20,998 bases of DNA, from IMG/VR virus record IMGVR_UViG_3300042895_002162, positions 1 through 20,998 of that record. The stretch is one strand, 5' to 3'. This document shows, piece after piece, positions 7,842 through 14,973 of the stretch (its first letter is position 1; each line of letters starts with the position of its first letter). The notes beneath the pieces are model-generated. The model did no database searches, had not been told where the DNA came from, and saw only the letters and a program-made list of their open reading frames with translations. The translations under genes and the position numbers were made by a program. Origin of the DNA: a virus.

Positions 7842-8618
7842 ATGAAATTTTCTGCCAAACTCAGTGGAGCTTCGGATGTGGTGCGCCTCTTGCGACGTCA
7901 CCCGGAGAAAGTCGGCCGCACGATGGAATCACTAGTGAAGCAGGAGGCGCGCGGGCTATCGGTGGAACTCGCCCGGAACACTCGTCCGTTCGGCTTTTCG
8001 GACAAAGCTCGCAAGATCGGTGAAGAGGCAGTCGCCAGGGACATCTCCGGTGTGTTCGCGTTGCCGTCCCATGCGTTTGAGGAAATCAAGAAATCTGACC
8101 CGGAAGCAGCCGACCGCTATTGGGCCAACATCCAGAATCGACGATTCAAACGCGCGGAAAAGAATCTCCGGCAATCGAGCAGCGGGTGGAATGACGTTGC
8201 CGTCGGGCGACTCGATCCTAACTTGCATCAGTGGGGTCAGCTCGGTGGTGAGAAGCCCAAGCAAGTCGTCACCAGTCCCAAAACACGAGAGACATACATC
8301 GCCAAGATCCAGAAGCGTGTCGGCTTTGCCAAAGGCTCGTGGATCAATGCGGGCAAATCGATTGGTGGTCGCATCCGCGGGGCCGTGCAATGGGCTACTC
8401 GTCACAAGCAGGCACCCGGCAGCGCGGTCGTGAGGACTGGCGCTAAGGCATCGGTTACGCTGGTGAACAAGCTCGACTATATCGAGGACGTGAGCACCTA
8501 CAAAGGCATTCAACTGGCACTCGATGTCGCCGCCGGGCGACTGCGCAAGGCACTCGCCACTTCGCTTCGCGTCATCAGTGACCGCACGAACCGCGCGCTT
8601 GGTCGTCGCACCGGTTGA
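7842..8618 (+). CDS. Minor tail/tail completion protein (gpZ-like candidate)
   Basis: I chose ATG 7842, four bases after the previous stop; a longer in-frame start at 7692 would overlap the neck gene by almost half and is rejected. The 258-residue product is basic, with many Arg and Lys residues. It begins MKFSAKLSGASDVVRLLRRHP, a start reminiscent of HK97 gp10/lambda gpZ-type proteins that complete the tail before joining. Residues about 20-45 and 195-250 are predicted helical. The middle has an unusual polar region with QWGQLGGEKPKQVVTSPKT. Its place between the FII-like and U-like genes matches lambda gene Z. There are no enzymatic motifs. Confidence 0.5.
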   Translation: MKFSAKLSGASDVVRLLRRHPEKVGRTMESLVKQEARGLSVELARNTRPFGFSDKARKIGEEAVARDISGVFALPSHAFEEIKKSDPEAADRYWANIQNRRFKRAEKNLRQSSSGWNDVAVGRLDPNLHQWGQLGGEKPKQVVTSPKTRETYIAKIQKRVGFAKGSWINAGKSIGGRIRGAVQWATRHKQAPGSAVVRTGAKASVTLVNKLDYIEDVSTYKGIQLALDVAAGRLRKALATSLRVISDRTNRALGRRTG

Positions 8619-8637
8619 CGCAAGCGCCAAGGCCAAG

Positions 8638-9063
8638 ATGCCCAACTTGATTGAAGATCGCTTATCGTCATTGCTGGCGGAATGGATGGCAAATCACCGT
8701 CCACAGGAGCTCCCCGAGTCCGTGCCTTTCCATGTCGCACGCCGTGATGACATCCGCACGCGACCCTGTGTGGTTCTCAACCCAACGGAATCCAAGCCCA
8801 TTCCCGGCATGCCGCACACCGCTCGCGTGAAACTGGACGTCCACTTGTTTTCCCAGGTGGATGATACCTCTGCCGAGGATCACGCGCTGTGGGCGGGCAA
8901 ACTTGTCTTGTTGCTGCGCGACAAGGCGACCATGCAACAGGAACTCGATTCCGAATCGTTCTGCCTTCATGGTCTGATCGACCGCGAGAGCGTCACCACT
9001 CCCGATGAGTCTCGTGGCCGGGAAACCGTTCTCAGCTACGAGGCCGTGGTGTCTGCCGTGTGA
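8638..9063 (+). CDS. Tail terminator-like protein (gpU analogue)
   Basis: A 141-residue protein. The frame is open from 8524, but no start codon lies between the preceding gene's stop (8618) and ATG 8638, so 8638 is the sensible start. It shows an N-terminal helix (LIEDRLSSLLAEWMANH), central strands (RPCVVLNPTES, ARVKLDVHLFSQ), a helix (DHALWAGKLVLLLRDKATMQQ) and a C-terminal strand pair ending ETVLSYEAVVSAV. This alternating pattern is common in tail terminator proteins, which cap the tube and dock it to the neck. The stop TGA overlaps the next ATG by one base. Confidence 0.55.
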   Translation: MPNLIEDRLSSLLAEWMANHRPQELPESVPFHVARRDDIRTRPCVVLNPTESKPIPGMPHTARVKLDVHLFSQVDDTSAEDHALWAGKLVLLLRDKATMQQELDSESFCLHGLIDRESVTTPDESRGRETVLSYEAVVSAV

Positions 9064-9470
9064 TGCGGTTGACATCGCAACCGCAGCAAATGTCTGCGAC
9101 TTTCATCGGCACTACTGGCAACTGGGGCATCCCGAACGATCAAGCGGGGATCCTCATCACCGATCTCTCCTTCGACTACTCCAACCAGGAAAAACCTGTG
9201 CTCAACAAGAGCGGAGAAATCATCGGACTATCGCTCTATCAGGAGAAAGTCGAAATCAAACTCTCGGGACTGGTGGCCAAGACCTCTTCCTTCAATGGCA
9301 AGATCGGAGCAGCACTTGTTCTCTCGAATGCCATCCCCGCGCACCTACAACAGACAGGCGGCATGACGGTTCTGATGCAAGTCAGCCGCAGTCTCAACAA
9401 CGAAGACTTCGAGAAAATCGACCTCACCGCGACCCACTACCCATTCCTCGCCGCCGGTGGTGGTGCTTGA
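9063..9470 (+). CDS. Probable major tail (tube) protein
   Basis: A 135-residue beta-rich protein starting in the stop of the tail-terminator-like gene (TGATG). An alternative start is the ATG at 9090, giving MSATFIGTTG. The body alternates strands such as AGILITDLSFDYS, EKVEIKLSGLVAKTS and MTVLMQVSRSLNNEDFEKIDLTATHYP, consistent with the flat sheet of tube proteins. It ends in a short Ala/Gly tail. In lambda order this is the place of gpV, ahead of the chaperone genes. It is shorter than most tube proteins (gpV is 246 aa, including a C-terminal Ig-like domain), which would fit a tube domain alone. Confidence 0.5.
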   Translation: MRLTSQPQQMSATFIGTTGNWGIPNDQAGILITDLSFDYSNQEKPVLNKSGEIIGLSLYQEKVEIKLSGLVAKTSSFNGKIGAALVLSNAIPAHLQQTGGMTVLMQVSRSLNNEDFEKIDLTATHYPFLAAGGGA

Positions 9471-9494
9471 TCCTAACGACAACGAGATCCCTCT

Positions 9495-9896
9495 ATGAAT
9501 GCCGTATCCCATCTTTCCTCCACCGCCACCAGCAATACATGCCTTGCCGCCGCATTGACGGCGGTCGGTATCCCGCTTGCTGAGAAGCCGTTCGTTCGCG
9601 TTGTTGGCGACGGCATCCGTGGTGAACGCACGGTCTGGTTCTTCGAGCCTCAAAGCCATTGCGGCAAGTTTGATACCAAGGCATTGATTGAGGCATGGCA
9701 CCATGACGCTTGGCATCTCGCCAACCCGGAGCATCCCTTTGCCTACATTAAGTGCGCGCTGCTCAACCGAGAGCGACTGGTGGACAAGGTGAAACAGGAT
9801 GTGCCACTCGCCTGCGTGAAACGCCGGGGCAAGATAGCCTTCATCCCACTCGACGCCTCACCCTCTGTGGAAGATTTCTACCTACGCCACCTCTAA
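9495..9896 (+). CDS. Phage protein of unknown function in tail region
   Basis: A 133-residue soluble protein between the probable tube gene and the tail assembly chaperone gene. The sequence begins with a small-residue-rich helix (NTCLAAALTAVGI) and continues with strands (FVRVVGDG, ERTVWFFEP). The segment ALIEAWHHDAWHLANPEHPFAYIKCALLNRERL is notably rich in His and Trp, and KIAFIPLDASPSVEDFYLRHL closes it. There is no membrane segment and no enzyme motif that I recognise. The clustering of His residues does not match a known metal site. Position suggests a tail assembly or minor tail role, but I do not assign one. Confidence 0.6.
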   Translation: MNAVSHLSSTATSNTCLAAALTAVGIPLAEKPFVRVVGDGIRGERTVWFFEPQSHCGKFDTKALIEAWHHDAWHLANPEHPFAYIKCALLNRERLVDKVKQDVPLACVKRRGKIAFIPLDASPSVEDFYLRHL

Positions 9897-9899
9897 GCC

Positions 9900-10319
9900 A
9901 TGAACGATACCGACCGCCAAAAACTACTCTCCTCCGCCTTCCATGATGTCGAAACCATCGTCGGCGGCCACGCCATGCGCCCGCTATCGCTGGCCAGTTA
10001 CGATGTGCTGCTGCGCACCGGCAACCCACTGGTGAAAGGCGAAATGCCCACAGACGGCACGCCGGAATTCACTTCGTCGATCATGGGATTTGTGTTCACC
10101 CACTGCGCACCGTGGCCAGAAGTAGTGCGAGCCTCATTCCACGATCAAGGATTCCGTGAAGCCGCGCTGATCTTCTGCGGTGGACTCACCCCTGCGGATT
10201 TTCAAATCGCCTTCAAACGACTGGAAGAGCAAAGCCGTGAACTGGAAGCAGCTCAGGTCGAAACCATGGGGGACATCGGTGGAAAAAAGCCCCACCCTGC
10301 GACGAACCCGGCTTCCTAG
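9900..10319 (+). CDS. Tail assembly chaperone, short form (gpG-like)
   Basis: A 139-residue protein directly upstream of the tape-measure region. It is largely helical, with ASYDVLLRTGNPLVKGEMP and the C-terminal helix ADFQIAFKRLEEQSRELEAAQ before a polar tail KKPHPATNPAS. In siphophages the gene before the tape measure encodes a chaperone that coats the tape measure protein. It is normally made in two forms by frameshifting. Here a slippery A_AAA_AAG (10283-10289) lies near its 3' end, and an open frame continues in -1, which supports the assignment better than the sequence similarity does. Confidence 0.7.
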   Translation: MNDTDRQKLLSSAFHDVETIVGGHAMRPLSLASYDVLLRTGNPLVKGEMPTDGTPEFTSSIMGFVFTHCAPWPEVVRASFHDQGFREAALIFCGGLTPADFQIAFKRLEEQSRELEAAQVETMGDIGGKKPHPATNPAS

Positions 10320-10525
10320 CCGCCCAGGTATTTGCCGTCGCAGCCGAAACGGGGTGGCCAGAGGAACGGATCCTGTGCATGCCGCTCGCTCGTCTGACGC
10401 AGTATCAGCACTGCCTGCTGCGAAGGAATGGGGTAAGGACAAGTTGGAGCGTCGTTTGCAAATGCGAGATCACTCTTCGGGAACAGTTGAAGATGCTGCG
10501 GCTGGCGTGGACAACAGATAAGTAA
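9900..10525 (+). CDS. Tail assembly chaperone, frameshifted long form (gpGT-like)
   Basis: A joined product: frame 0 through Lys130 (AAG at 10287-10289), then -1 slippage and re-reading from 10289 to the TAA at 10523-10525, giving 208 residues. The -1 extension of 78 residues reads as a real domain, including GFLAAQVFAVAAETGWPEER and ILCMPLARLTQYQHCLLRRN, a pattern I associate with the T part of GT chaperones. The -1 frame opens after a stop at 10238-10240 and has no ATG, GTG or TTG before ATG 10379, so it cannot be reached by normal initiation at its beginning. The slippery heptamer is in the correct phase. G-rich sequence (about 10268-10272) lies upstream, and a possible stem 10298-10303/10337-10342 lies downstream. 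Confidence 0.75.
10283..10289 (+). promoter_or_regulatory. -1 ribosomal frameshift site A_AAA_AAG
   Basis: The heptamer A AAA AAG is read as (GG)A-AAA-AAG in the chaperone frame, the most efficient known bacterial -1 slippery type (as in E. coli dnaX). A G-rich SD-like stretch lies about 10 bases upstream. Downstream, CCACCC-TGCGAC (10292-10303) can pair with GTCGCA (10337-10342) and GGGTGG (10352-10357) around an internal bulge, a possible stimulatory stem. Confidence 0.78.
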
Positions 10526-10540
10526 CGTCAGGTGGTTTGC

Positions 10541-10569
10541 TTGACGTCATGCGCTAGATTTGCTATTGC
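10541..10569 (+). promoter_or_regulatory. Candidate sigma70-type promoter of the ParB-like gene
   Basis: TTGACG at 10541-10546 and TATTGC at 10564-10569 are separated by 17 bases. They lie in an AT-richer segment right after the chaperone genes and about 33 bases before the ParB-like ATG. The -35 box is near-consensus; the -10 box is weak (three of six). Confidence 0.4.
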
Positions 10570-10571
10570 TC

Positions 10572-10582
10572 TATTGGCAATA
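10572..10582. promoter_or_regulatory. Operator-like palindrome TATTGGCAATA
   Basis: A perfect odd-centred palindrome lies just downstream of the candidate -10 box, at the expected transcription start. A further TATTG copy overlaps the -10 itself (10564-10568), and a TGACGTCA palindrome (10542-10549) overlaps the -35. The density of symmetric sites suggests repressor binding, but the binding protein is unknown. Confidence 0.3.
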
Positions 10583-10601
10583 AAACACCCCTAGGACAAA
10601 A

Positions 10602-11018
10602 ATGGAAAAATCTCGAATCTCTGGGCAAAAGGAACCTATTCAAGGGTATAGTGGGTCTTGGGATAACTATGTTGAGTGGTTAAGCATTGAAGATGCCATG
10701 ACACTTGAGCCTCCGAACGATCCATACGACGATGATCTACTCACACGATTGAAACAGAGCATGCAGAGAGATGGATGGGTCGGCCCACCGCTTCTGATGC
10801 AAATCTTCGATGACGGGGAATATCTTCTACTGCAAGGAAGTCACCGTCTGGCCGCCGCAGCAAGTGTTAGATTAACGCGCGTCCCATTTCTCATAATTCG
10901 TGGCGGAGAGTTCGGAGAAAACAGCCCTTTTGAGACAGCCTATTTGAGGGCAAAAAGAGTGGATGCTGAATTAGCACTGGCCGTTTCCGAAATCTCAGAC
11001 GAAAATCATCACAGTTAA
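10602..11018 (+). CDS. ParB/Srx-fold domain protein (phage moron)
   Basis: A 138-residue protein with the core of a ParB N-terminal-like domain. It has a helix LLTRLKQSMQRDGWVGPPLL (46-65), a strand-turn EYLLLQGSHRLAAAASV (73-89) containing the G-S-H-R motif (79-82), and the strand VPFLIIRGG. In ParB the equivalent loop binds nucleotide (CTP); related standalone domains are nucleases or ATP-using enzymes, so the reaction here is open. There is no HTH or dimerisation domain, so it is not a full partition protein. It is AT-richer than its neighbours, lies between chaperone and tape measure genes, has a good SD (AGGA at 10593) and its own promoter-like sequence. These are the marks of a moron, an added gene that may act in the lysogen or against host functions. 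Confidence 0.68.
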   Translation: MEKSRISGQKEPIQGYSGSWDNYVEWLSIEDAMTLEPPNDPYDDDLLTRLKQSMQRDGWVGPPLLMQIFDDGEYLLLQGSHRLAAAASVRLTRVPFLIIRGGEFGENSPFETAYLRAKRVDAELALAVSEISDENHHS

Positions 11019-11081
11019 ATGGCGAATTACTGTAATTGTATCCAAACAATCAGGACGATAGGTTGACTCCACTCCCGGCGC

Positions 11082-12839
11082 ATGAGCGCCCTTACCGTCA
11101 CCCTCGGAGCCGATATCACTGCGTTGAAGCGCGCGATGGCGGGAGCTACCGAACTGGTATCGGCATCCGCACGTCGCATGGGTAAGCTATCGAGCGCCGG
11201 ACTTGCCGGGATTGGCAAAGGTGGCGCTGCTGCGTTAAGCAAAGGTTTTTCAGTCGCTGGTGTGGCTCTCAAAGCAGGGCTGGGAGCGGCTTTGGCGGGC
11301 GGTGCCGCAGCGGTAGGCGTCGGAGTAAAAGCGGTCAATGCTGCCGCTGACTTCGAGCAAACCAAGGTCGCATTCTCTACACTCATCGGCGATGCCGCCA
11401 AGGCTGAGGAAACGCTGGGCAAACTCCGTGAACTGGGAGCCAAGACGCCATTCGAGTTCCCCGAACTTGCTGATGCGGGTCGCAAGTTGATCGCATTCGG
11501 AGAATCTGCCGACTCGGTGCCTGAGACACTTCGACGGATCGGTGACGTGTCTGCCGGTGTTCAAGCACCAGTCAATGAAATCGCGGAACTTTACGGCAAG
11601 GCCCGAGTGCAAGGTCGCTTGTTCGCCGAGGACATCAACCAACTCACGGGGCGAGGCATCCCGATTATTCAGGAACTGGCGAAGCAATTTGGTGTGTCGG
11701 ATTCCGAAGTGAAAAAGCTGGTCGAATCCGGGAAGGTTGGTTTCCCGAACATCGAACGCGCATTTATGGATATGACCTCACAGGGTGGCAAGTTCTCCGG
11801 CATGATGGAGGCGCAGAGCAAAACGACTTCCGGCCTCTTCTCGACACTCAAGGACTCGATCAACGAGGTTTTTCTCACACTCGGTACGCCGATCAACGAC
11901 GCCATCCGCCCCCTGGTGGAGCAGGCGATTGGGCTGGTGCAGAAACTCACGCCTTTGGCCGCAGAAGCAGGCAAGAAAGTGAAAGATGCGGTGATGTTCG
12001 TGATCGCAGCATTCAAGAGCGGACAACTCCTTGATCTGATCACCTCGGGACTGCAGCTCGCGTTTGCCGTGGGCGTGAATGCCTTGACCAACGGCTTTCG
12101 TGTGGCGACTGAGTTCTTTTGGAATTTGCTCACCGATGGCGCGATGTGGAAGAGTTTAGGGACGACCTTGCTTGGACTTGTGGCCGGCTTCGGTGCCGCC
12201 TTGCTGAATGCCTTTCAAACTCCCATCGTCTATCTGCAAGCAGGTATGGAGTGGGTGGTAGCGCACCTGATGAAAGGCTTGCTCAAAATCCCGGGCATGA
12301 GCGACCTTATGGGATTCGAGCCAGAAGATGTGCAGACGGATTTCGGCAGAATCTTGCAAGACTGGCAGGAAAGCGGTGCCGAGATGTTTGGCATGAACTT
12401 CAAGGAGATGTCCGAAGAAGCGCAGGCATTGCTGGGACAAGGCGCTCCACAGCTCGGCGAACGTGTTGCGGCAGCGGCCAAGAAGGCAGGCGAAACCACT
12501 GGCAGCGAACTCATCGACACCAGCGGTTTGCGGGATAGTTTCGGCAAACTGGTCACATCGATCCGCGATACTCTGCCGAAGCCCGAGGAGGTCAAGCAAG
12601 CGGCCACGGCAGCCGCCAAGGTGACGACGAATACGACGCCTATGGCACAACCCACAGTATCGAGTCTCTCGCCGATCGTAACCTCACTCGGCAAAGTCGG
12701 TGGTGGAGGCTACTCGTCCGGCACGCTGGACGCTCAGCGGGAGAACAATCGACTGACCAGCGAGACGAATCGCATTCTCCGTGCCATGAGCGAGCGCATC
12801 AAACCGAGTGGTGCCGCATCTGTGACCGCTTTCGGTTGA
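11082..12839 (+). CDS. Tail tape measure protein
   Basis: A 585-residue protein and the longest tail gene. Residues about 85-265 match the conserved N-terminal tape-measure domain: FEQTKVAFSTLIGDAAKAEE, KTPFEFPELADAGRKLIAFG, then LFAEDINQLTGRGIPIIQEL, VGFPNIERAFMDMTSQGGKF and the closing QSKTTSGLFSTLKDS. Upstream lies a Gly/Ala-rich hydrophobic stretch (60-85). Further hydrophobic segments (about 310-335 and 350-385) could insert in the membrane during DNA entry. The C-terminal third is Ala/Thr/Ser-rich, ending in a short helix. It sets tail length. At the usual roughly 1.5 angstroms per residue it implies a tail of nearly 90 nm, a modest siphovirus. No clear SD precedes the ATG. Confidence 0.93.
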   Translation: MSALTVTLGADITALKRAMAGATELVSASARRMGKLSSAGLAGIGKGGAAALSKGFSVAGVALKAGLGAALAGGAAAVGVGVKAVNAAADFEQTKVAFSTLIGDAAKAEETLGKLRELGAKTPFEFPELADAGRKLIAFGESADSVPETLRRIGDVSAGVQAPVNEIAELYGKARVQGRLFAEDINQLTGRGIPIIQELAKQFGVSDSEVKKLVESGKVGFPNIERAFMDMTSQGGKFSGMMEAQSKTTSGLFSTLKDSINEVFLTLGTPINDAIRPLVEQAIGLVQKLTPLAAEAGKKVKDAVMFVIAAFKSGQLLDLITSGLQLAFAVGVNALTNGFRVATEFFWNLLTDGAMWKSLGTTLLGLVAGFGAALLNAFQTPIVYLQAGMEWVVAHLMKGLLKIPGMSDLMGFEPEDVQTDFGRILQDWQESGAEMFGMNFKEMSEEAQALLGQGAPQLGERVAAAAKKAGETTGSELIDTSGLRDSFGKLVTSIRDTLPKPEEVKQAATAAAKVTTNTTPMAQPTVSSLSPIVTSLGKVGGGGYSSGTLDAQRENNRLTSETNRILRAMSERIKPSGAASVTAFG

Positions 12840-12857
12840 CGCCGTGCCCCGGCGTGT

Positions 12858-13580
12858 ATGCCGACACACGTTTCCATTCAACCCGGACGCCTCTATCCGC
12901 AGCCAGGCTACACCGTTCAGGTCGATAAAGAGGGCAAGTGGACAGCCACGCAAGTTTTCCTGTGCCATCGGAATTCTGCTGTGCAACTCATGCCTCGCCC
13001 AGGCACCATTCACCCGGAAATCGGATTCATTGCCGTCGCCCAGGCCACAGTGAACTTCACCGAGGGCGACCTCGCGGAAATCACCTGCCACTATGCGGGC
13101 GCAGAGCCCAAAGAGAATGAGAAAGAGAATGCCGTTTACACCATGGGACTCTCGCTTGCCGAGGAACCATTGCTCAGTCACAAACGCTACAAGGAGCTCG
13201 CTGCAAAGGAGCTGGAGGCGCTCCAGTTGATTCAGTCTGGCAAGGACAAAGACGACCAGGGGAACAAGCTGCGGGACAAAGTCGAAAGCCAACGAGGCAA
13301 GGAGGCACTGAACAAGATCGAGCGCGGCCAGACAAGTTATTACAGCCCTCGCGTGACTTGGAAAGAAAGCTGGGTGAGAGACAAGGCCGTCAAGGCCGCG
13401 GAGCTCAACAACATTGGCAAGATCGACGAGCCTCTCGGCCCCGTGCCGCCTCTGGCCGGTGGTCGCAACTGGTTGCTCAATGGCGCTACTCAGACGCAGG
13501 ACGGCAAAGCGTTTCGCATCGAAATGGAGTGGCTCGCCAGTGACCGTGGCGGCTGGGATACAGAAATTTACATCGACTGA
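12858..13580 (+). CDS. Tail protein of unknown function (tail tip region)
   Basis: A 240-residue protein directly after the tape measure, where distal-tail or tip proteins are usually encoded. The first 100 residues are strand-rich (HVSIQPGRLYPQPGYTVQVD, GFIAVAQATVNFTEGDLAEI). A strongly charged helical middle follows (about 100-150, many E and K), then a Trp-rich C-terminal part (RVTWKESWVRD, MEWLASDRGGWDTEIYID). A short tandem repeat encodes KENEKENA near residue 85. There is no enzyme motif. A small hairpin (12839-12855) overlaps the region before its ATG. I do not recognise the family; a structural role is inferred from position. Confidence 0.62.
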   Translation: MPTHVSIQPGRLYPQPGYTVQVDKEGKWTATQVFLCHRNSAVQLMPRPGTIHPEIGFIAVAQATVNFTEGDLAEITCHYAGAEPKENEKENAVYTMGLSLAEEPLLSHKRYKELAAKELEALQLIQSGKDKDDQGNKLRDKVESQRGKEALNKIERGQTSYYSPRVTWKESWVRDKAVKAAELNNIGKIDEPLGPVPPLAGGRNWLLNGATQTQDGKAFRIEMEWLASDRGGWDTEIYID

Positions 13581-13585
13581 TCGCT

Positions 13586-14506
13586 ATGCGTTTGCCACAA
13601 AGGAAAAAGCCGGGTGACCCGATTCTCGCAGCAGACTGGAATCTTCTGTTGGAGGCAATCGCTGCGCGCACACCTCGTCCGGGGACTGGTCTGGAATTGA
13701 TCGCCTCATCGGGAGGATTTGCCTATTCCCGCCCATCGCCAACATCCACGCCTCACGCAGGACTGCCACCGTTCTCAGTGATCGGCATCGAAAAGGCGGC
13801 GAGCAATTATCTGGTGACCATCAAGGAGGGCTGGGTGATTGAGCGAAAACCCAAGAGCGGCACGAAGCCAGCAGTCAAACTTCACATCCCGAAGGCCGGC
13901 GACAAGACACTCGACACGATCCCACGTCCTCAGATTGGCATGGCCATCGGGGATACGCTCTGGTGCCGATTTGCCACCGATATGATGGGGGAAATCTCTT
14001 ATGAGCCGCAGGTTTTTCCTTCCCCGGAAGACCAAGAGGGCAACCACTACTACCCCGAAGACCCAGAAGGATCGGGGATGGACGGCAATTACTTCGTCAA
14101 GCTCTTCAAGCTCATCGATGACGGCGGATCGCCTGCAGTCGTAGTGTATCAACAAAGCGACATCGAGCATTGGGCGCAGCTCTGGACTGGCGAAAACCTG
14201 GGTGACGGTTCGCGGGTGTTCAAAGAGCACGACGAGGAGGAAAACATCTACAAATTCCGCAGCATTCATCGCCGTGAATCGCAGCATCAGATCGATGTCG
14301 TTGAGGAGGACGACGTCATTCGTGTCCAAGGCAACGATAAGGACGGAACTCTGGTGATCGAAGGAGATTCCAGTTCCAGTGAACCATTTTTGGAATGGCA
14401 GGACGGGCTGATGCTCACGGAGGGGGAGAAGAAGTTATTCGTCCGGGAATTCATGATTTGCGAATACGGCACACCTCGCCCGGTGAAGTTCATCACACTC
14501 GACTGA
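13586..14506 (+). CDS. Tail structural protein of unknown function
   Basis: A 306-residue acidic protein five bases after the previous stop. It starts with a basic patch and the segment KPGDPILAADWNLLLEAIAA (8-27), a helix of the kind found at the start of some phage tail or baseplate-like proteins. The remainder is strand-rich, with many aromatic and acidic residues (for example FPSPEDQEGNHYYPEDPEGS, about 150-169) and several VIxVxG-type strands such as EEDDVIRVQGNDKDGTLVI. There are no membrane segments or catalytic signatures. It probably belongs to the tail tip or the base of the fibres with its two neighbours. Function inferred only from position. Confidence 0.62.
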   Translation: MRLPQRKKPGDPILAADWNLLLEAIAARTPRPGTGLELIASSGGFAYSRPSPTSTPHAGLPPFSVIGIEKAASNYLVTIKEGWVIERKPKSGTKPAVKLHIPKAGDKTLDTIPRPQIGMAIGDTLWCRFATDMMGEISYEPQVFPSPEDQEGNHYYPEDPEGSGMDGNYFVKLFKLIDDGGSPAVVVYQQSDIEHWAQLWTGENLGDGSRVFKEHDEEENIYKFRSIHRRESQHQIDVVEEDDVIRVQGNDKDGTLVIEGDSSSSEPFLEWQDGLMLTEGEKKLFVREFMICEYGTPRPVKFITLD

Positions 14507-14508
14507 TT

Positions 14509-14970
14509 ATGGCTCATCTCATCACGCCCATCACCATCGACGGCAATCCCTATTGCTGCCAGCCTGCCACTCGCCGCACGGTTGCCATCCTGACGGATGA
14601 GGCTTCGGAGTTGGCACCGAACCAGTGGGAAATTTACCGTGCCTACCAGGACAGCATACCCAAACAAGGTTCGGTCAAATTTGGCATTTGCTGCGCGACC
14701 AATATCGAGATCACCCTCGAAGGAAAAATCGAAACCCTCAATACCGGATACGACTGGATCCGCGTCTATCACAATGGCGTCGAGGTGTTTTCCCACGAAA
14801 GCACCGACACCAGCGATGACCCGGATGATGCCATTGCCGTCGGGCCATTCGTCGTTTCCCTGCCATTGGAGGATAGGCCGTGCGGTCACATCATCGAAAT
14901 CACCGGATCGACAGGCGACGGCATCGCCAACAATGACGTATTTTGGCAGGCCTCCGTGGTCATCAGTTGA
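14509..14970 (+). CDS. Small beta-rich tail protein of unknown function
   Basis: A 153-residue protein. I chose ATG 14509, two bases after the preceding stop, over an in-frame start at 14395 lying inside the previous gene. It contains four Cys residues: CCQ near residue 18, the ICC pair near 60 and PCGH near 128. The body is strand-rich, with NIEITLEGKIETLNTGYDWI and RVYHNGVEVF, then FVVSLPLEDRPCGHIIEITG and the closing FWQASVVIS. The 'GYDWIRVYHNG' stretch recalls CUB-like or other jelly-roll sandwiches, but this is only a visual resemblance. A carbohydrate-binding or tail-tip role is possible. It lies between a tail protein and the fibre gene. Confidence 0.58.
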   Translation: MAHLITPITIDGNPYCCQPATRRTVAILTDEASELAPNQWEIYRAYQDSIPKQGSVKFGICCATNIEITLEGKIETLNTGYDWIRVYHNGVEVFSHESTDTSDDPDDAIAVGPFVVSLPLEDRPCGHIIEITGSTGDGIANNDVFWQASVVIS

Positions 14971-14973
14971 CAG

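Noticed and set aside
8524-8637. Upstream extension of the tail-terminator-like gene
   Set aside because: It overlaps the preceding gene by about 95 bases and adds a basic, unrelated stretch; ATG 8638 follows the preceding stop closely.
10180-10521. 113-residue plus-strand frame across the chaperone 3' end
   Set aside because: It is the +1 frame, basic and low-complexity in character (many R, S, P), with no domain-like pattern. The -1 frame in the same stretch encodes the plausible protein.
12839-12855. Hairpin ACGCCG-TGCCC-CGGCGT after the tape measure stop
   Set aside because: Only six pairs and no T-run, and it lies in dense late-operon sequence; not supportable as a terminator, though it might affect translation of the next gene.
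13108-13132. Short tandem repeat encoding KENEKENA
   Set aside because: Two imperfect 12-base units inside a gene; too short to be more than local slippage.
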